Notes under the pieces: generated by a model | What the model was told of the DNA's origin: nothing | The model's input: the letters and a program-made list of their open reading frames with translations, nothing else | The model's database searches: none | Translations under genes and position numbers: made by a program | Shown here: piece after piece, positions 9,191-15,133 of the stretch | How the letters are laid out: each line of letters begins with the position of its first letter | Position numbering within the stretch: position 1 is the first letter of the stretch | Assembly (NCBI GenBank): GCA_015522345.1 | Contig: WAML01000227.1 | Coordinates: 1-17,760 of the forward strand | Direction: 5' to 3' | DNA length: 17,760 bases | Origin: Desulfurococcales archaeon | Lineage (GTDB): Archaea > Thermoproteota > Thermoprotei_A > Sulfolobales > Desulfurococcaceae

Positions 9191-9204
9191 TACTTATATA
9201 AGTA
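9191..9204. promoter_or_regulatory. palindromic TATA element shared by the giant gene and lysO
   Basis: TACTTATATAAGTA is a perfect 14-base palindrome centred at 9197.5, in an 83-base gap between divergent genes. Leftward, a transcription start about 26 bases away falls near 9171, only five or six bases before the ATG of the giant gene, giving an almost leaderless mRNA. Rightward, it falls near 9224 and leaves a leader of about 25 bases that carries GAGGT (9239-9243), five bases before the GTG of the LysO N-terminal gene. One TATA element appears to drive both genes. Promoter function is inferred from spacing. Confidence 0.6.
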
Positions 9205-9248
9205 TGGAGTTTGGTAAGAAGATTCAAACCCGCATGTAGAGGTTATGG

Positions 9249-9566
9249 GTGTTGAGTATAACACCTGTATCAGCACTAGTATACGCTAGTTTATTGGTAG
9301 GTGTATTAACTGGGCTAGTCATCCAATATATTGCTAGAAATAAAGAAAGCTCTGGTAAAATAAATAAGTATATAGATAATATACTAGTCTATATAGTGTA
9401 TTTTCTCATAGTATCAATTGGTTTATTGACTGGAGTTCATTTAAGGGAAGTAGTTATTGAGTATACTAGTGTATTATTGTATGTAGTTGTCTTATCTACG
9501 CTTCCCACATTACTTGGGTTTATTATAGCAGTTACTGTATTCAAAATAGTTTTGTCGAAGAGGTAG
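9249..9566 (+). CDS. LysO-type lysine exporter, N-terminal part (105 aa)
   Basis: A small membrane protein with about three helices (about residues 6-26, 43-63 and 73-101). It corresponds in position and length to the N-terminal third of the E. coli lysine exporter LysO (YbjE, about 300 aa). Together with the following ORF (105 + 201 residues) it makes a full-length protein. The start is GTG at 9249 with GAGGT five bases upstream; TTG at 9252 is an alternative. The ORF ends in TAG at 9564-9566, followed after two codons, in the same reading frame, by the TTG start of the C-terminal ORF. Split LysO genes of about 95 plus 200 codons are, as far as I recall, seen in other prokaryotes, so this is probably natural rather than a broken gene. 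Sequence resemblance of this N-terminal part alone is weak; the assignment rests on context. Confidence 0.75.
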   Translation: MLSITPVSALVYASLLVGVLTGLVIQYIARNKESSGKINKYIDNILVYIVYFLIVSIGLLTGVHLREVVIEYTSVLLYVVVLSTLPTLLGFIIAVTVFKIVLSKR

Positions 9567-9572
9567 TTTTTC

Positions 9573-10178
9573 TTGGCTTTAAAAGCATTGATGATACTAG
9601 TGCTGTATATTGTTGGTATAGTTGTTGGGTATAGTATTGTCTTAGATCAGTGGATTATTGATGTAATTGATAATGTAGTTTCTATTCTCTTAGCTATTCT
9701 AATATTCCTTGTTGGAATGTCTATAGCGGTTAATATTAGTTATTTAAAGAATGTTAGAGAGTATCCTCATAAGGTAGTGGCGTTAGTGTTTTCTACAGTA
9801 GCTGGTTCTCTACTTGGAGGACTGGCTTCATGTCTATTAACTGGATTTGAATGTATTGTTGGAGTAGCTGTATCTCTTGGTATGGGCTGGTATAGTTTTA
9901 CTGGCTCGTATTTAGCACTATATAACCCATTATATGGCCTCATTGGTTTTTCAACAAATCTCTTCCGTGAAATAATGATGTTCACTCTATACCCTATACT
10001 GTATAAGAGGTATAGTGTTGAAGGTATAAGTATTGGTGGTGCTACAACTATGGATACGGCACTACCAATAATACTCTACTACTCTGGTAGAGAAAAGGCT
10101 TTTATCGCATTTATACATGGCTTTATTCTAACACTCTTGATACCATTGATAATACCTTATGTAATGTTGTTTAAGTAA
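9573..10178 (+). CDS. lysO: lysine exporter LysO family protein (DUF340), C-terminal part
   Basis: A 201-residue membrane protein matching the Lys_export/DUF340 domain, predicted to export lysine or related basic compounds. Hallmarks are GVAVSLGMGWYSFTGSYLA (residues 97-115), the FSTNLFREI segment (126-134), and GGATTMDTALPII (155-167) followed by FIHGFILTLLIPL (180-192). Asp161 in MDTALP is an intramembrane acidic residue; I recall that the equivalent residue is needed for transport in E. coli LysO. The start is TTG at 9573. Its SD site GAGGT (9560-9564) runs into the stop codon of the upstream ORF, so translation is probably coupled by reinitiation. The two ORFs share a frame and differ from one continuous gene only by the TAG. 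The gene converges on the next minus-strand gene with 11 bases between stops. Confidence 0.88.
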   Translation: MALKALMILVLYIVGIVVGYSIVLDQWIIDVIDNVVSILLAILIFLVGMSIAVNISYLKNVREYPHKVVALVFSTVAGSLLGGLASCLLTGFECIVGVAVSLGMGWYSFTGSYLALYNPLYGLIGFSTNLFREIMMFTLYPILYKRYSVEGISIGGATTMDTALPIILYYSGREKAFIAFIHGFILTLLIPLIIPYVMLFK

Positions 10179-10186
10179 AAATTATG

Positions 10187-10198
10187 TCTTTATTTCTT
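10187..10198 (+). terminator. T-rich terminator after lysO
   Basis: TCTTTATTTCTT begins nine bases after the lysO stop and overlaps the last codons of the convergent gene. It matches the U-rich termination pattern of archaea. With only 11 bases between the two stops, any terminator must lie inside the opposing gene. Confidence 0.4.
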
Positions 10199-10474
10199 GT
10201 ATAGGACTCTCCTAGGGTCTTTAATGAATAGTACTAGCTCCCACAATAGTATGGAAGCAAGGAGTAGGACTAGCCCTAATAATATTGATTCTTCTGATAC
10301 TTCAAGCAATGGTTCTCCTTCGAAATAACTTACTAGACTATCCACAAACCCCATTATAGCTGCTCCCCACTGTATGAGAGCTAGTATTTTGAACAAGTAT
10401 ACATCGTTTTCAGCTCTAGAGTACCAGAGTATAGTTGTTGCTGAAGCTGCATAAGCTAGTATAAGCCACCACAC
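10190..10474 (-). CDS. small three-helix membrane protein, unknown function
   Basis: A protein of 94-97 residues that I do not recognise. Numbering is from the longer reading. It shows three hydrophobic helices (about residues 4-21, 28-54 and 67-87) with a short acidic loop between the second and third (EGEPLLEVSEES). It ends in a basic tail (KDPRRVLYKK), which suggests a cytoplasmic C-terminus. The longest reading starts at GTG 10483, but that codon lies inside an SD site. The GTG at 10474 has AGGTGG (10485-10480) exactly five bases upstream, the same arrangement seen at the MFS start, so I place the start there. It is divergent from another small three-helix membrane protein 82 bases away (start to start), and an inverted repeat overlaps its SD site. 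The two may be functionally paired, which is inference only. Confidence 0.75.
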   Translation of the reverse strand: MWWLILAYAASATTILWYSRAENDVYLFKILALIQWGAAIMGFVDSLVSYFEGEPLLEVSEESILLGLVLLLASILLWELVLFIKDPRRVLYKK

Positions 10475-10480
10475 GAGAAC

Positions 10481-10509
10481 CACCTGTGCACCAGTTTATT
10501 ACACAGGTG
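10481..10509. promoter_or_regulatory. inverted repeat overlapping the SD site of the small membrane protein gene
   Basis: CACCTGTG (10481-10488) and CACAGGTG (10502-10509) form an 8-base inverted repeat with a 13-base spacer. One arm contains the AGGTG of the minus-strand SD site. It could be a protein-binding operator between the divergent genes. If transcription starts upstream of 10509, it could instead form an mRNA hairpin that hides the SD site. Function is inferred. Confidence 0.4.
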
Positions 10510-10510
10510 C

Positions 10511-10538
10511 ACTTATAACCCAGTGGCTAGTATAAATA
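10511..10538. promoter_or_regulatory. candidate TATA boxes of the divergent small-gene pair
   Basis: Two AT-rich boxes occur: ACTTATAA (10511-10518) and TATAAATA (10531-10538). The second lies about 22 bases before the ATG at 10557, close enough for an essentially leaderless transcript. The first could serve either direction: rightward with a leader of about 16 bases, or leftward with a start near 10490. Assignment of each box to a gene is uncertain. Confidence 0.4.
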
Positions 10539-10556
10539 TTCTCTGGTAGAAGAATT

Positions 10557-10916
10557 ATGGCTTGCTTCATAACACCCATGATAGTAGCTATAATAACTAC
10601 TATACTACAGAGGATTGCCAAAAAACTAAGCGAGAAACTAAAACTATCAATACTAACTACGCTTCTCTGGGGAGGCTCAATAATACTAATGATAGAACAT
10701 ATATGGCATGGAGAAGTAGTTCCTTGGCCTCCATTTCTAACAGCAATGTCTAATCCATCAGAAATACCTGTAATGTTGAATGAAATACTTACTACAGGAA
10801 CCCTAATGACTCTAGCTACATTCACTACATGGGCTTCAACACTAGCCGTTATACACACTATGTCTAAGAAGAAAGCCTATAGACTAGAGCCAAGAACATA
10901 CCATACACTAAGGTAG
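10557..10916 (+). CDS. small membrane protein with an HxxHGEVVPWPPFLTA motif, unknown function
   Basis: A 119-residue protein with three hydrophobic helices (about 4-20, 30-49 and 80-102). Its most distinctive feature is the segment after helix 2: EHIWHGEVVPWPPFLTAM (residues 47-64). Its two histidines (48, 51), acidic residues and Pro/Trp cluster look like a conserved, possibly metal- or haem-binding, motif. I believe similar short proteins occur in other archaea but cannot name the family. The opposite strand also has a 119-codon ORF here (10499-10858). I prefer this one because of the coherent helix pattern, the motif and the TATA box ahead of its ATG. Codons end mainly in A or C, unlike the T-rich third positions of the kinase gene downstream. 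Confidence 0.75.
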   Translation: MACFITPMIVAIITTILQRIAKKLSEKLKLSILTTLLWGGSIILMIEHIWHGEVVPWPPFLTAMSNPSEIPVMLNEILTTGTLMTLATFTTWASTLAVIHTMSKKKAYRLEPRTYHTLR

Positions 10917-10939
10917 ACTATCTCTAGTGAACTAAGTAG

Positions 10940-10964
10940 ATTTTACTAAAACAAAACTATTTTT
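10940..10964 (+). terminator. possible T-rich terminator after the small membrane protein gene
   Basis: Two short T runs, TTTT at 10941-10944 and TTTTT at 10960-10964, follow the stop at 10916. They are the only U-rich candidates in this 139-base gap. Support is weak. Confidence 0.25.
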
Positions 10965-10987
10965 GAAATACCCCTGGTATTTACAGT

Positions 10988-10997
10988 CTTTATAATT
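10988..10997 (+). promoter_or_regulatory. candidate TATA box of the FGGY kinase gene
   Basis: CTTTATAATT would start transcription near 11018-11020, leaving a leader of about 36 bases. The leader carries GAGGAG at 11048-11053, just before the GTG start at 11056. Confidence 0.4.
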
Positions 10998-11055
10998 CTG
11001 TATAGTAATAACTACTATATTGTTGTATAGCTGGAGTCCTTGGTTATGAGGAGAA

Positions 11056-12543
11056 GTGTCTGAGAAGAAATATGTTTTATCACTAGATATTGGTACAACT
11101 AATGTTAAAGCCAGCGTCTATGATCCTGTAGAAGGCCGTTTACTAGGGTATGTTAGTAGTAGGCTTGAAAAGTACATGCCTAAGCCAGGCTGGGTTGAGC
11201 AAGACCCTTGGGAGCTATGGAGTAAGTCTCTCTATGTTTTAAAGAAAGCACTAGAGAATGCTGGTATTGGAATTAATCGTGTAAGCGGCTTAGGTATTGC
11301 TAATCAGAGAGGCTCTATTATTATATGGGATAAACGTAGCGGTAGACCTCTCTACAACGTTATTACATGGCAGTGTAGGAGAGCTGAAGCAATTGTTGAT
11401 AAGTTAATGAGTATGAAGAATTTCTTTAAGAAAAAGACAGGCCTTATACCCAGCCCCAATTTCTCTTTACCAAAGATACTATGGATTCTAGAGAATATGC
11501 CTAGGCTTAGAGAAAAACTTGTTAGAGGAGATGCTGTTGCAACAACTATTGATGCATTTATTGTATGGAGGCTTAGTGGTGGAAGAGTATATGCTACAGA
11601 CTATACTAATGCTTCTAGGACTATGTTATTCAATATATCTAGGCTTGAATGGGATAGTGAACTACTTGAGCTAGCTAAGATACCAGCTAATACACTTCCT
11701 GAAGCTAGTGCATCAGCTAAAATCCATGGATATACTAGTGACGAAGTCCTAGGCGCAGAAATACCTATAGCAGCTATAGTTGGCGATCAACAGGCTTCAT
11801 GCATAGGTCATTTACTTGCTTCTCCAGGCGATACAAAATGTACTCATGGAACAGGTAGTTTTATACTAACTTGTACTGGCGATAAACCAGTTTTTACAGA
11901 TAATTTACTAACAACTATTGCATGGAGTACAGCAAATAGAATAGTCTATGCATTAGAGGGAAGCGTTCCAGCCACAGGATCGTTGATAGACTGGCTAGTC
12001 AATAAACTAGGTATAGCTAGAGACTATAATGAATTAGAAGAAATTGCTCGTAGAACCAGTATAGATGATCTATTGTTTATGCCTTTTCCCTTAGGTATTG
12101 GAGCACCTTATTGGAGGAGTAGCTTGAGAGCTGGGTTAATAGGATTCGATATCTCTATGGATAAAGGATCTGTTGTTAGAGCAGTATATGAGTCTATAGT
12201 GTTTATTGTTAAAAGAATTATTGAGGAAATAGAGGATGTTATTAAGGATAGAGTGGTTGAGTTGAGAGTTGATGGAGGTCTTTCTAAAAGTGATTTCCTA
12301 CTACAACTACACGCCGATATACTGGAGAAGAGAATTGTTAGACCAAAATATTTAGAGACAACACTACTGGGTACATCATACTTAGCTTGTATAGCTCTAG
12401 GACTCTATAAGTCTATAGATGATATAAAGCCTCTATGGAGAGTAGATAAAGTATTCAAACCAAATAAGGCAAACACTATCCTCTATAAAGGAAAGTACCT
12501 CTTGTGGAAGAAAGTTCTTGAGAAAATAGTTAATGAGTTATAA
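11056..12543 (+). CDS. FGGY-family carbohydrate kinase, glycerol-kinase-like
   Basis: A 495-residue cytoplasmic ATP-dependent sugar or polyol kinase. The N-terminal phosphate loop LDIGTTNVKASVYD (10-23) is followed by PGWVEQDP (44-51), GIANQRGSIIIWDKRSGRPLY (80-100) and WQCRRA (105-110). Later come GDQQASCIGH (243-252) with catalytic Asp244, HGTGSFIL (264-271), GIGAPYWRSSLRAG (347-360) and the adenosine-site block LRVDGGLSKSDFLLQL (403-418). Length and motif order match glycerol kinase (about 500 aa) better than xylulokinase or ribulokinase. Compared with E. coli GlpK, the glycerol contacts are only partly kept. Arg85, Trp105, Asp244 and Gln245 are present, but Glu84 is replaced by Gly86 and Tyr135 by Asn135. 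The substrate may therefore be a different polyol or sugar. No glycerol facilitator or glycerol-3-phosphate dehydrogenase gene is nearby. The start is GTG with GAGGAG immediately upstream. Confidence 0.92.
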   Translation: MSEKKYVLSLDIGTTNVKASVYDPVEGRLLGYVSSRLEKYMPKPGWVEQDPWELWSKSLYVLKKALENAGIGINRVSGLGIANQRGSIIIWDKRSGRPLYNVITWQCRRAEAIVDKLMSMKNFFKKKTGLIPSPNFSLPKILWILENMPRLREKLVRGDAVATTIDAFIVWRLSGGRVYATDYTNASRTMLFNISRLEWDSELLELAKIPANTLPEASASAKIHGYTSDEVLGAEIPIAAIVGDQQASCIGHLLASPGDTKCTHGTGSFILTCTGDKPVFTDNLLTTIAWSTANRIVYALEGSVPATGSLIDWLVNKLGIARDYNELEEIARRTSIDDLLFMPFPLGIGAPYWRSSLRAGLIGFDISMDKGSVVRAVYESIVFIVKRIIEEIEDVIKDRVVELRVDGGLSKSDFLLQLHADILEKRIVRPKYLETTLLGTSYLACIALGLYKSIDDIKPLWRVDKVFKPNKANTILYKGKYLLWKKVLEKIVNEL

Positions 12544-12555
12544 TCTCCTGTTATA

Positions 12556-12568
12556 GAAATACTTAAAT
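12556..12568 (+). promoter_or_regulatory. candidate BRE/TATA element of the TauE gene
   Basis: GAAA (12556-12559) followed by TACTTAAAT (12560-12568) resembles a BRE-TATA pair and predicts a transcription start near 12590. This suggests that the permease has its own promoter despite lying only about 100 bases after the kinase gene. The predicted leader contains a 10-codon ATG mini-ORF (12596-12628). Confidence 0.4.
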
Positions 12569-12641
12569 GCGTTGTCTATAGTGATAGTATTATCCATGAG
12601 TACTTCAATGACATTGCTTGCTGTCTAGACCTGGAGATATA

Positions 12642-13445
12642 GTGGGGCAATGGGGGTTTCAAGTGATAGATCTAGTGGTGTATATTATAGCTGGTTTTCT
12701 AGTAGGGTTTGCCGCTACTATGGCTGGTATTGGTGGAGGAACTTTTATGGTTCCAATCTTCTACTTCCTGGGATACGAAATAAATAATGCTGTTGGCACG
12801 AGCAAGTTTGTTATAGTATTCATATCGTTGTTTGGCACTATAAACTATATTAGGCTAGGGAAAGTTCCTATTAGGCAAGGCCTCTATATACTAATTGGAA
12901 TGATCCCTGCGTCTTACCTAGGAGCTTACTTAACGATTTTCCTTGGTTCTCTTTATCTAAGGCTTATAGTCGGTTTGTTTATAATGTATTATTCTCTCCG
13001 CTTAATATATGGCTTTATAAAGTATAGGTCTAGAGCTGGCTTGAATAAACGTGGAGATAGTAATGCTGGTGATAGGGTCTATACTAGTGTATCTAAGTCC
13101 ATAGCCATAGGCTTGCTCTCTGGCTTAGTAGCTGGGTTAACGGGTACTGGTGGTGGCGCTGTAAATATGCCTTTATTCATTGGGTTACTAGGTATTCCAG
13201 TACACTATGCTGTAGCACTATCTACTTTCACTATATTCCCTTCAGCTATAGCTGCTACTATTAGACATATACTGAATAATGATGTAGTATATGAACTAGC
13301 TCTCCCCTTTACCATAGGCTCTGTAGCTGGAGCTAGCCTAGGGCCTAGAGTAGCTACTAAACTATCTCCCCAGTGGCTTAGATTGTTCATAGGAATTGTA
13401 CTATTCTATGCGGGTGCAAGAATTGTTGCTAGTGCTCTAGTATAG
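12642..13445 (+). CDS. TauE/SafE (sulfite exporter / DUF81) family permease
   Basis: A membrane permease of about 267 residues with 7-8 helices in two homologous halves. Members export sulfite, sulfoacetate or other organic anions, but most are uncharacterised. Numbering is from the longest reading, which starts at TTG 12618. The first repeat has GFAATMAGIGGGTFMVPIF (30-48) and AVGTSKFVIVFIS (58-70). The second has GLVAGLTGTGGGAVNMPLFIGLLG (169-192) and AVALSTFTIFPSA (198-210). A charged hydrophilic linker (136-157) separates the halves. I prefer the GTG at 12642, which has GGAG (12633-12636) five bases upstream; the TTG at 12618 has no SD site. GTG at 12663 is also possible. Its stop is two bases from the stop of the convergent GGT-like gene, and a hairpin spans both. 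A functional link to the kinase upstream or to the GGT-like enzyme is possible but unproven. Confidence 0.92.
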   Translation: MGQWGFQVIDLVVYIIAGFLVGFAATMAGIGGGTFMVPIFYFLGYEINNAVGTSKFVIVFISLFGTINYIRLGKVPIRQGLYILIGMIPASYLGAYLTIFLGSLYLRLIVGLFIMYYSLRLIYGFIKYRSRAGLNKRGDSNAGDRVYTSVSKSIAIGLLSGLVAGLTGTGGGAVNMPLFIGLLGIPVHYAVALSTFTIFPSAIAATIRHILNNDVVYELALPFTIGSVAGASLGPRVATKLSPQWLRLFIGIVLFYAGARIVASALV

Positions 13446-13467
13446 CTCTAGCCATGAGCTAGAGCTA
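13443..13467. terminator. stem-loop spanning both stop codons of two convergent genes
   Basis: TAGCTCTAGC (13443-13452) and GCTAGAGCTA (13458-13467) form a perfect 10-base stem with a 5-base loop (CATGA). The TauE stop TAG (13443-13445) and the GGT-like stop (TAG on the minus strand, 13448-13450) both lie in the left arm. It can form in the RNA from either strand and may act as a bidirectional 3'-end element. No T run follows directly, so an intrinsic terminator of the bacterial type is not implied. Confidence 0.5.
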
Positions 13468-14974
13468 GTCCTCCTCCCCTAGGATCTGCTGAGAATTCAT
13501 ATAGTCTCTTCTTAGGCTCATACTTTAGTGCTTGAACTATACCTGTTCTCCTAGAGTACGGCTCAACTACTCTATAGTGTTTTTCATCGACTACTTGATT
13601 CCTTGGTATAATGTTTTCTTCAATAACTGCTTCAAAGCCTCTGCTATCCCATTTAACCAGCATGTACCTAGGAGCGTTAACTGCCTCCTGGAGATCCATT
13701 CCATAATCCACTATATTAGCTAGTATTTCTACATGTATCTGTGGCCTTAGATGCCCTCCTGCACAACCTATAACATACTCTACTTCATCGCCTCTAGCAT
13801 ACATTATAGATAGTGTATGCATTGGCCTCTTCCCAGGCGCTGGACTATTGGGGTGCTTCTTGTCTGGTGTAAAACCAGTTGCTCTATTCTGGAAAGCCAT
13901 GTCTTTAACAACTATTCCTGAGCCAAAGGGGTAGAAGAGGCTTTGGATAAACCCTACTATATTCCCTTCTCTATCTCCTACTACAAAGAATGTTGTATCA
14001 CCGCCTGCTATAGATGACTCACTTGAGTAGTTCATACCAAGTTTCTTTGCAAGTTCTCTTTCATCAAGTAGCTTATGAGGGTCTAGACTATAGTGTCTAG
14101 GGTCTGCAACATACTTGTCTCTATCACTATACGCTATCATAGCTAGTTTGAAGAACTCCTCTATCCTAGATAAGTCATTGAATTCTCTTTTATTCAAGTC
14201 TGTTATTTCCATGAGCTTTAGTAGTTCTAGAGTTGCAATTCCCTGTGTATTAGGAGGTAGCTCGAGTACTTCATAGCCTCTATACACAGTCTTTATAGGA
14301 TCTATAGGCTCTCCTCTATACTCTACAAAATCCTCATATACTACTGGGACTTTTTGGAGAGATAGTTCATTAACTATTTCTTCTGCCAGTCTTCCTTCAT
14401 AGAATTCTCTAAACCCTTTTACAGCTAGAGTTTCTAGGACACTAGCTAGTCTAGGGAATCTAGCATAAGACCCTTTCTCTAAACCACCATATGTATCTAC
14501 CCAACTATTATACCTAGCTAGCTCTGGGTAACTATATTTGATTGCCTTAGCTAATTGCTCTTGTACATAGAATCCGTTCTTAGCCAAGCTAATGGCTGGC
14601 TCTAGTAGCTCTCTAGGGTCTCTGCTACAGTAGTTACTACACATCCACTCCCAGAGATCTACAAGGCCTGGTACAGTAATAGTGTATGGGCCCCTCAATG
14701 GTTTTTCTCTAATATACTCGTCTATAGGATAGTTTTTTGGAGCAACACCGCTTCCATTATAGGCTATTATTTCTCCATTAGCTGTACGCGCTAGTAGAAA
14801 ACCGTCTCCACCTAATCCACCGGTATGCGGTAGTATAACTGATAATACACTACTTATGGCTAGCGATGCATCAAATGCGTTTCCTCCATTCAACAAAACT
14901 CTATAGCCAGCTAAGGACGCTGTAATAGATTGTGATGCTACTCCACCTAATCCAATAAATCCATACATTGTCAT
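13448..14974 (-). CDS. gamma-glutamyltransferase-like Ntn hydrolase
   Basis: A 508-residue member of the gamma-glutamyltransferase (GGT) family, expected to self-cleave into two subunits before a catalytic threonine. The proposed nucleophile is Thr327 in GGDTTFFVVGDREGN (324-338), followed by QSLFYPFGSGIVV (344-356), QNRATGF (362-368), APGKRPMHT (379-387) and the oxyanion Gly pair GCAGG (403-407). There is no signal peptide, unlike bacterial periplasmic GGT, so the protein is probably cytoplasmic. Residues that hold the gamma-glutamyl group in E. coli GGT appear changed: Arg114 corresponds to Ser75 in NGSGVAP, Asp433 to Ala365, and the Ser462-Ser463 pair to His386-Thr387. It fits the GGT-like branch with NGSG-AP and PGKRP-HT signatures, whose substrates are mostly unknown. 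The start is ATG 14974 with SD GAGGTGA (14991-14985) ten bases upstream. It is divergent from the STAND regulator. Confidence 0.9.
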   Translation of the reverse strand: MTMYGFIGLGGVASQSITASLAGYRVLLNGGNAFDASLAISSVLSVILPHTGGLGGDGFLLARTANGEIIAYNGSGVAPKNYPIDEYIREKPLRGPYTITVPGLVDLWEWMCSNYCSRDPRELLEPAISLAKNGFYVQEQLAKAIKYSYPELARYNSWVDTYGGLEKGSYARFPRLASVLETLAVKGFREFYEGRLAEEIVNELSLQKVPVVYEDFVEYRGEPIDPIKTVYRGYEVLELPPNTQGIATLELLKLMEITDLNKREFNDLSRIEEFFKLAMIAYSDRDKYVADPRHYSLDPHKLLDERELAKKLGMNYSSESSIAGGDTTFFVVGDREGNIVGFIQSLFYPFGSGIVVKDMAFQNRATGFTPDKKHPNSPAPGKRPMHTLSIMYARGDEVEYVIGCAGGHLRPQIHVEILANIVDYGMDLQEAVNAPRYMLVKWDSRGFEAVIEENIIPRNQVVDEKHYRVVEPYSRRTGIVQALKYEPKKRLYEFSADPRGGGLALAHG

Positions 14975-15030
14975 GGAATATGGGTCACCTCTTAAACAAG
15001 GTTAAACATGTATTAGTTGATAATATCTAG

Positions 15031-15040
15031 TACTTTATAG
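15031..15040 (-). promoter_or_regulatory. candidate TATA box of the GGT-like gene
   Basis: On the minus strand this reads CTATAAAGTA. A transcription start near 15009 would give a leader of about 35 bases that contains the GAGGTGA SD site. Directly upstream on that strand is an unusual run of nine G/C bases (15043-15051). Confidence 0.45.
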
Positions 15041-15042
15041 TT

Positions 15043-15051
15043 GGCGCCGGC
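15043..15051. promoter_or_regulatory. GC-only palindromic island between divergent promoters
   Basis: GGCGCCGGC consists of two overlapping 6-base palindromes (GGCGCC and GCCGGC) in an otherwise AT-rich 159-base intergenic region. It lies between the two divergent TATA boxes. It is a candidate operator, possibly for the adjacent regulator; this is inference from position and composition. Confidence 0.3.
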
Positions 15052-15077
15052 TTTGAATGTATTTGTTAAACCCAGAG

Positions 15078-15087
15078 GATATAAATC
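15078..15087 (+). promoter_or_regulatory. TATA box of the STAND regulator gene
   Basis: GATATAAATC is the best TATA match in the region, with purines (CAGAG) just upstream as a BRE-like element. The predicted start is near 15108-15110, with a leader of about 25 bases before the TTG start. Confidence 0.5.
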
Positions 15088-15133
15088 GTGGTTTTTACAG
15101 AGTTTTTAGTAATAGTGTGGAAGTGCTGTAGAA

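Noticed and set aside
9564..9566. TAG as a pyrrolysine codon or programmed readthrough in LysO
   Set aside because: No pyrrolysine machinery is visible, and other genes here end in TAG normally (for example at 13443-13445). An SD site and TTG start right after the stop make a split gene the simpler reading.
10499..10858. A 119-codon ORF on the minus strand opposite the small membrane protein gene
   Set aside because: It has no SD site or TATA box, no coherent helix pattern and no recognisable motif. The plus-strand ORF has a helix pattern, a distinctive motif and a promoter, so this is taken as a shadow.
11056..13445. FGGY kinase and TauE permease as one operon of a defined pathway
   Set aside because: There are 74-98 bases between the genes, and a promoter-like element precedes the permease. 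No shared substrate can be named, so co-transcription and a common pathway are not supported enough to claim.
13021..13500. Dense CTAG tetranucleotides as a functional motif
   Set aside because: CTAG is common throughout much of the window and seems to be a general compositional feature of the genome. The exception noted is the precise stem-loop at 13443-13467.
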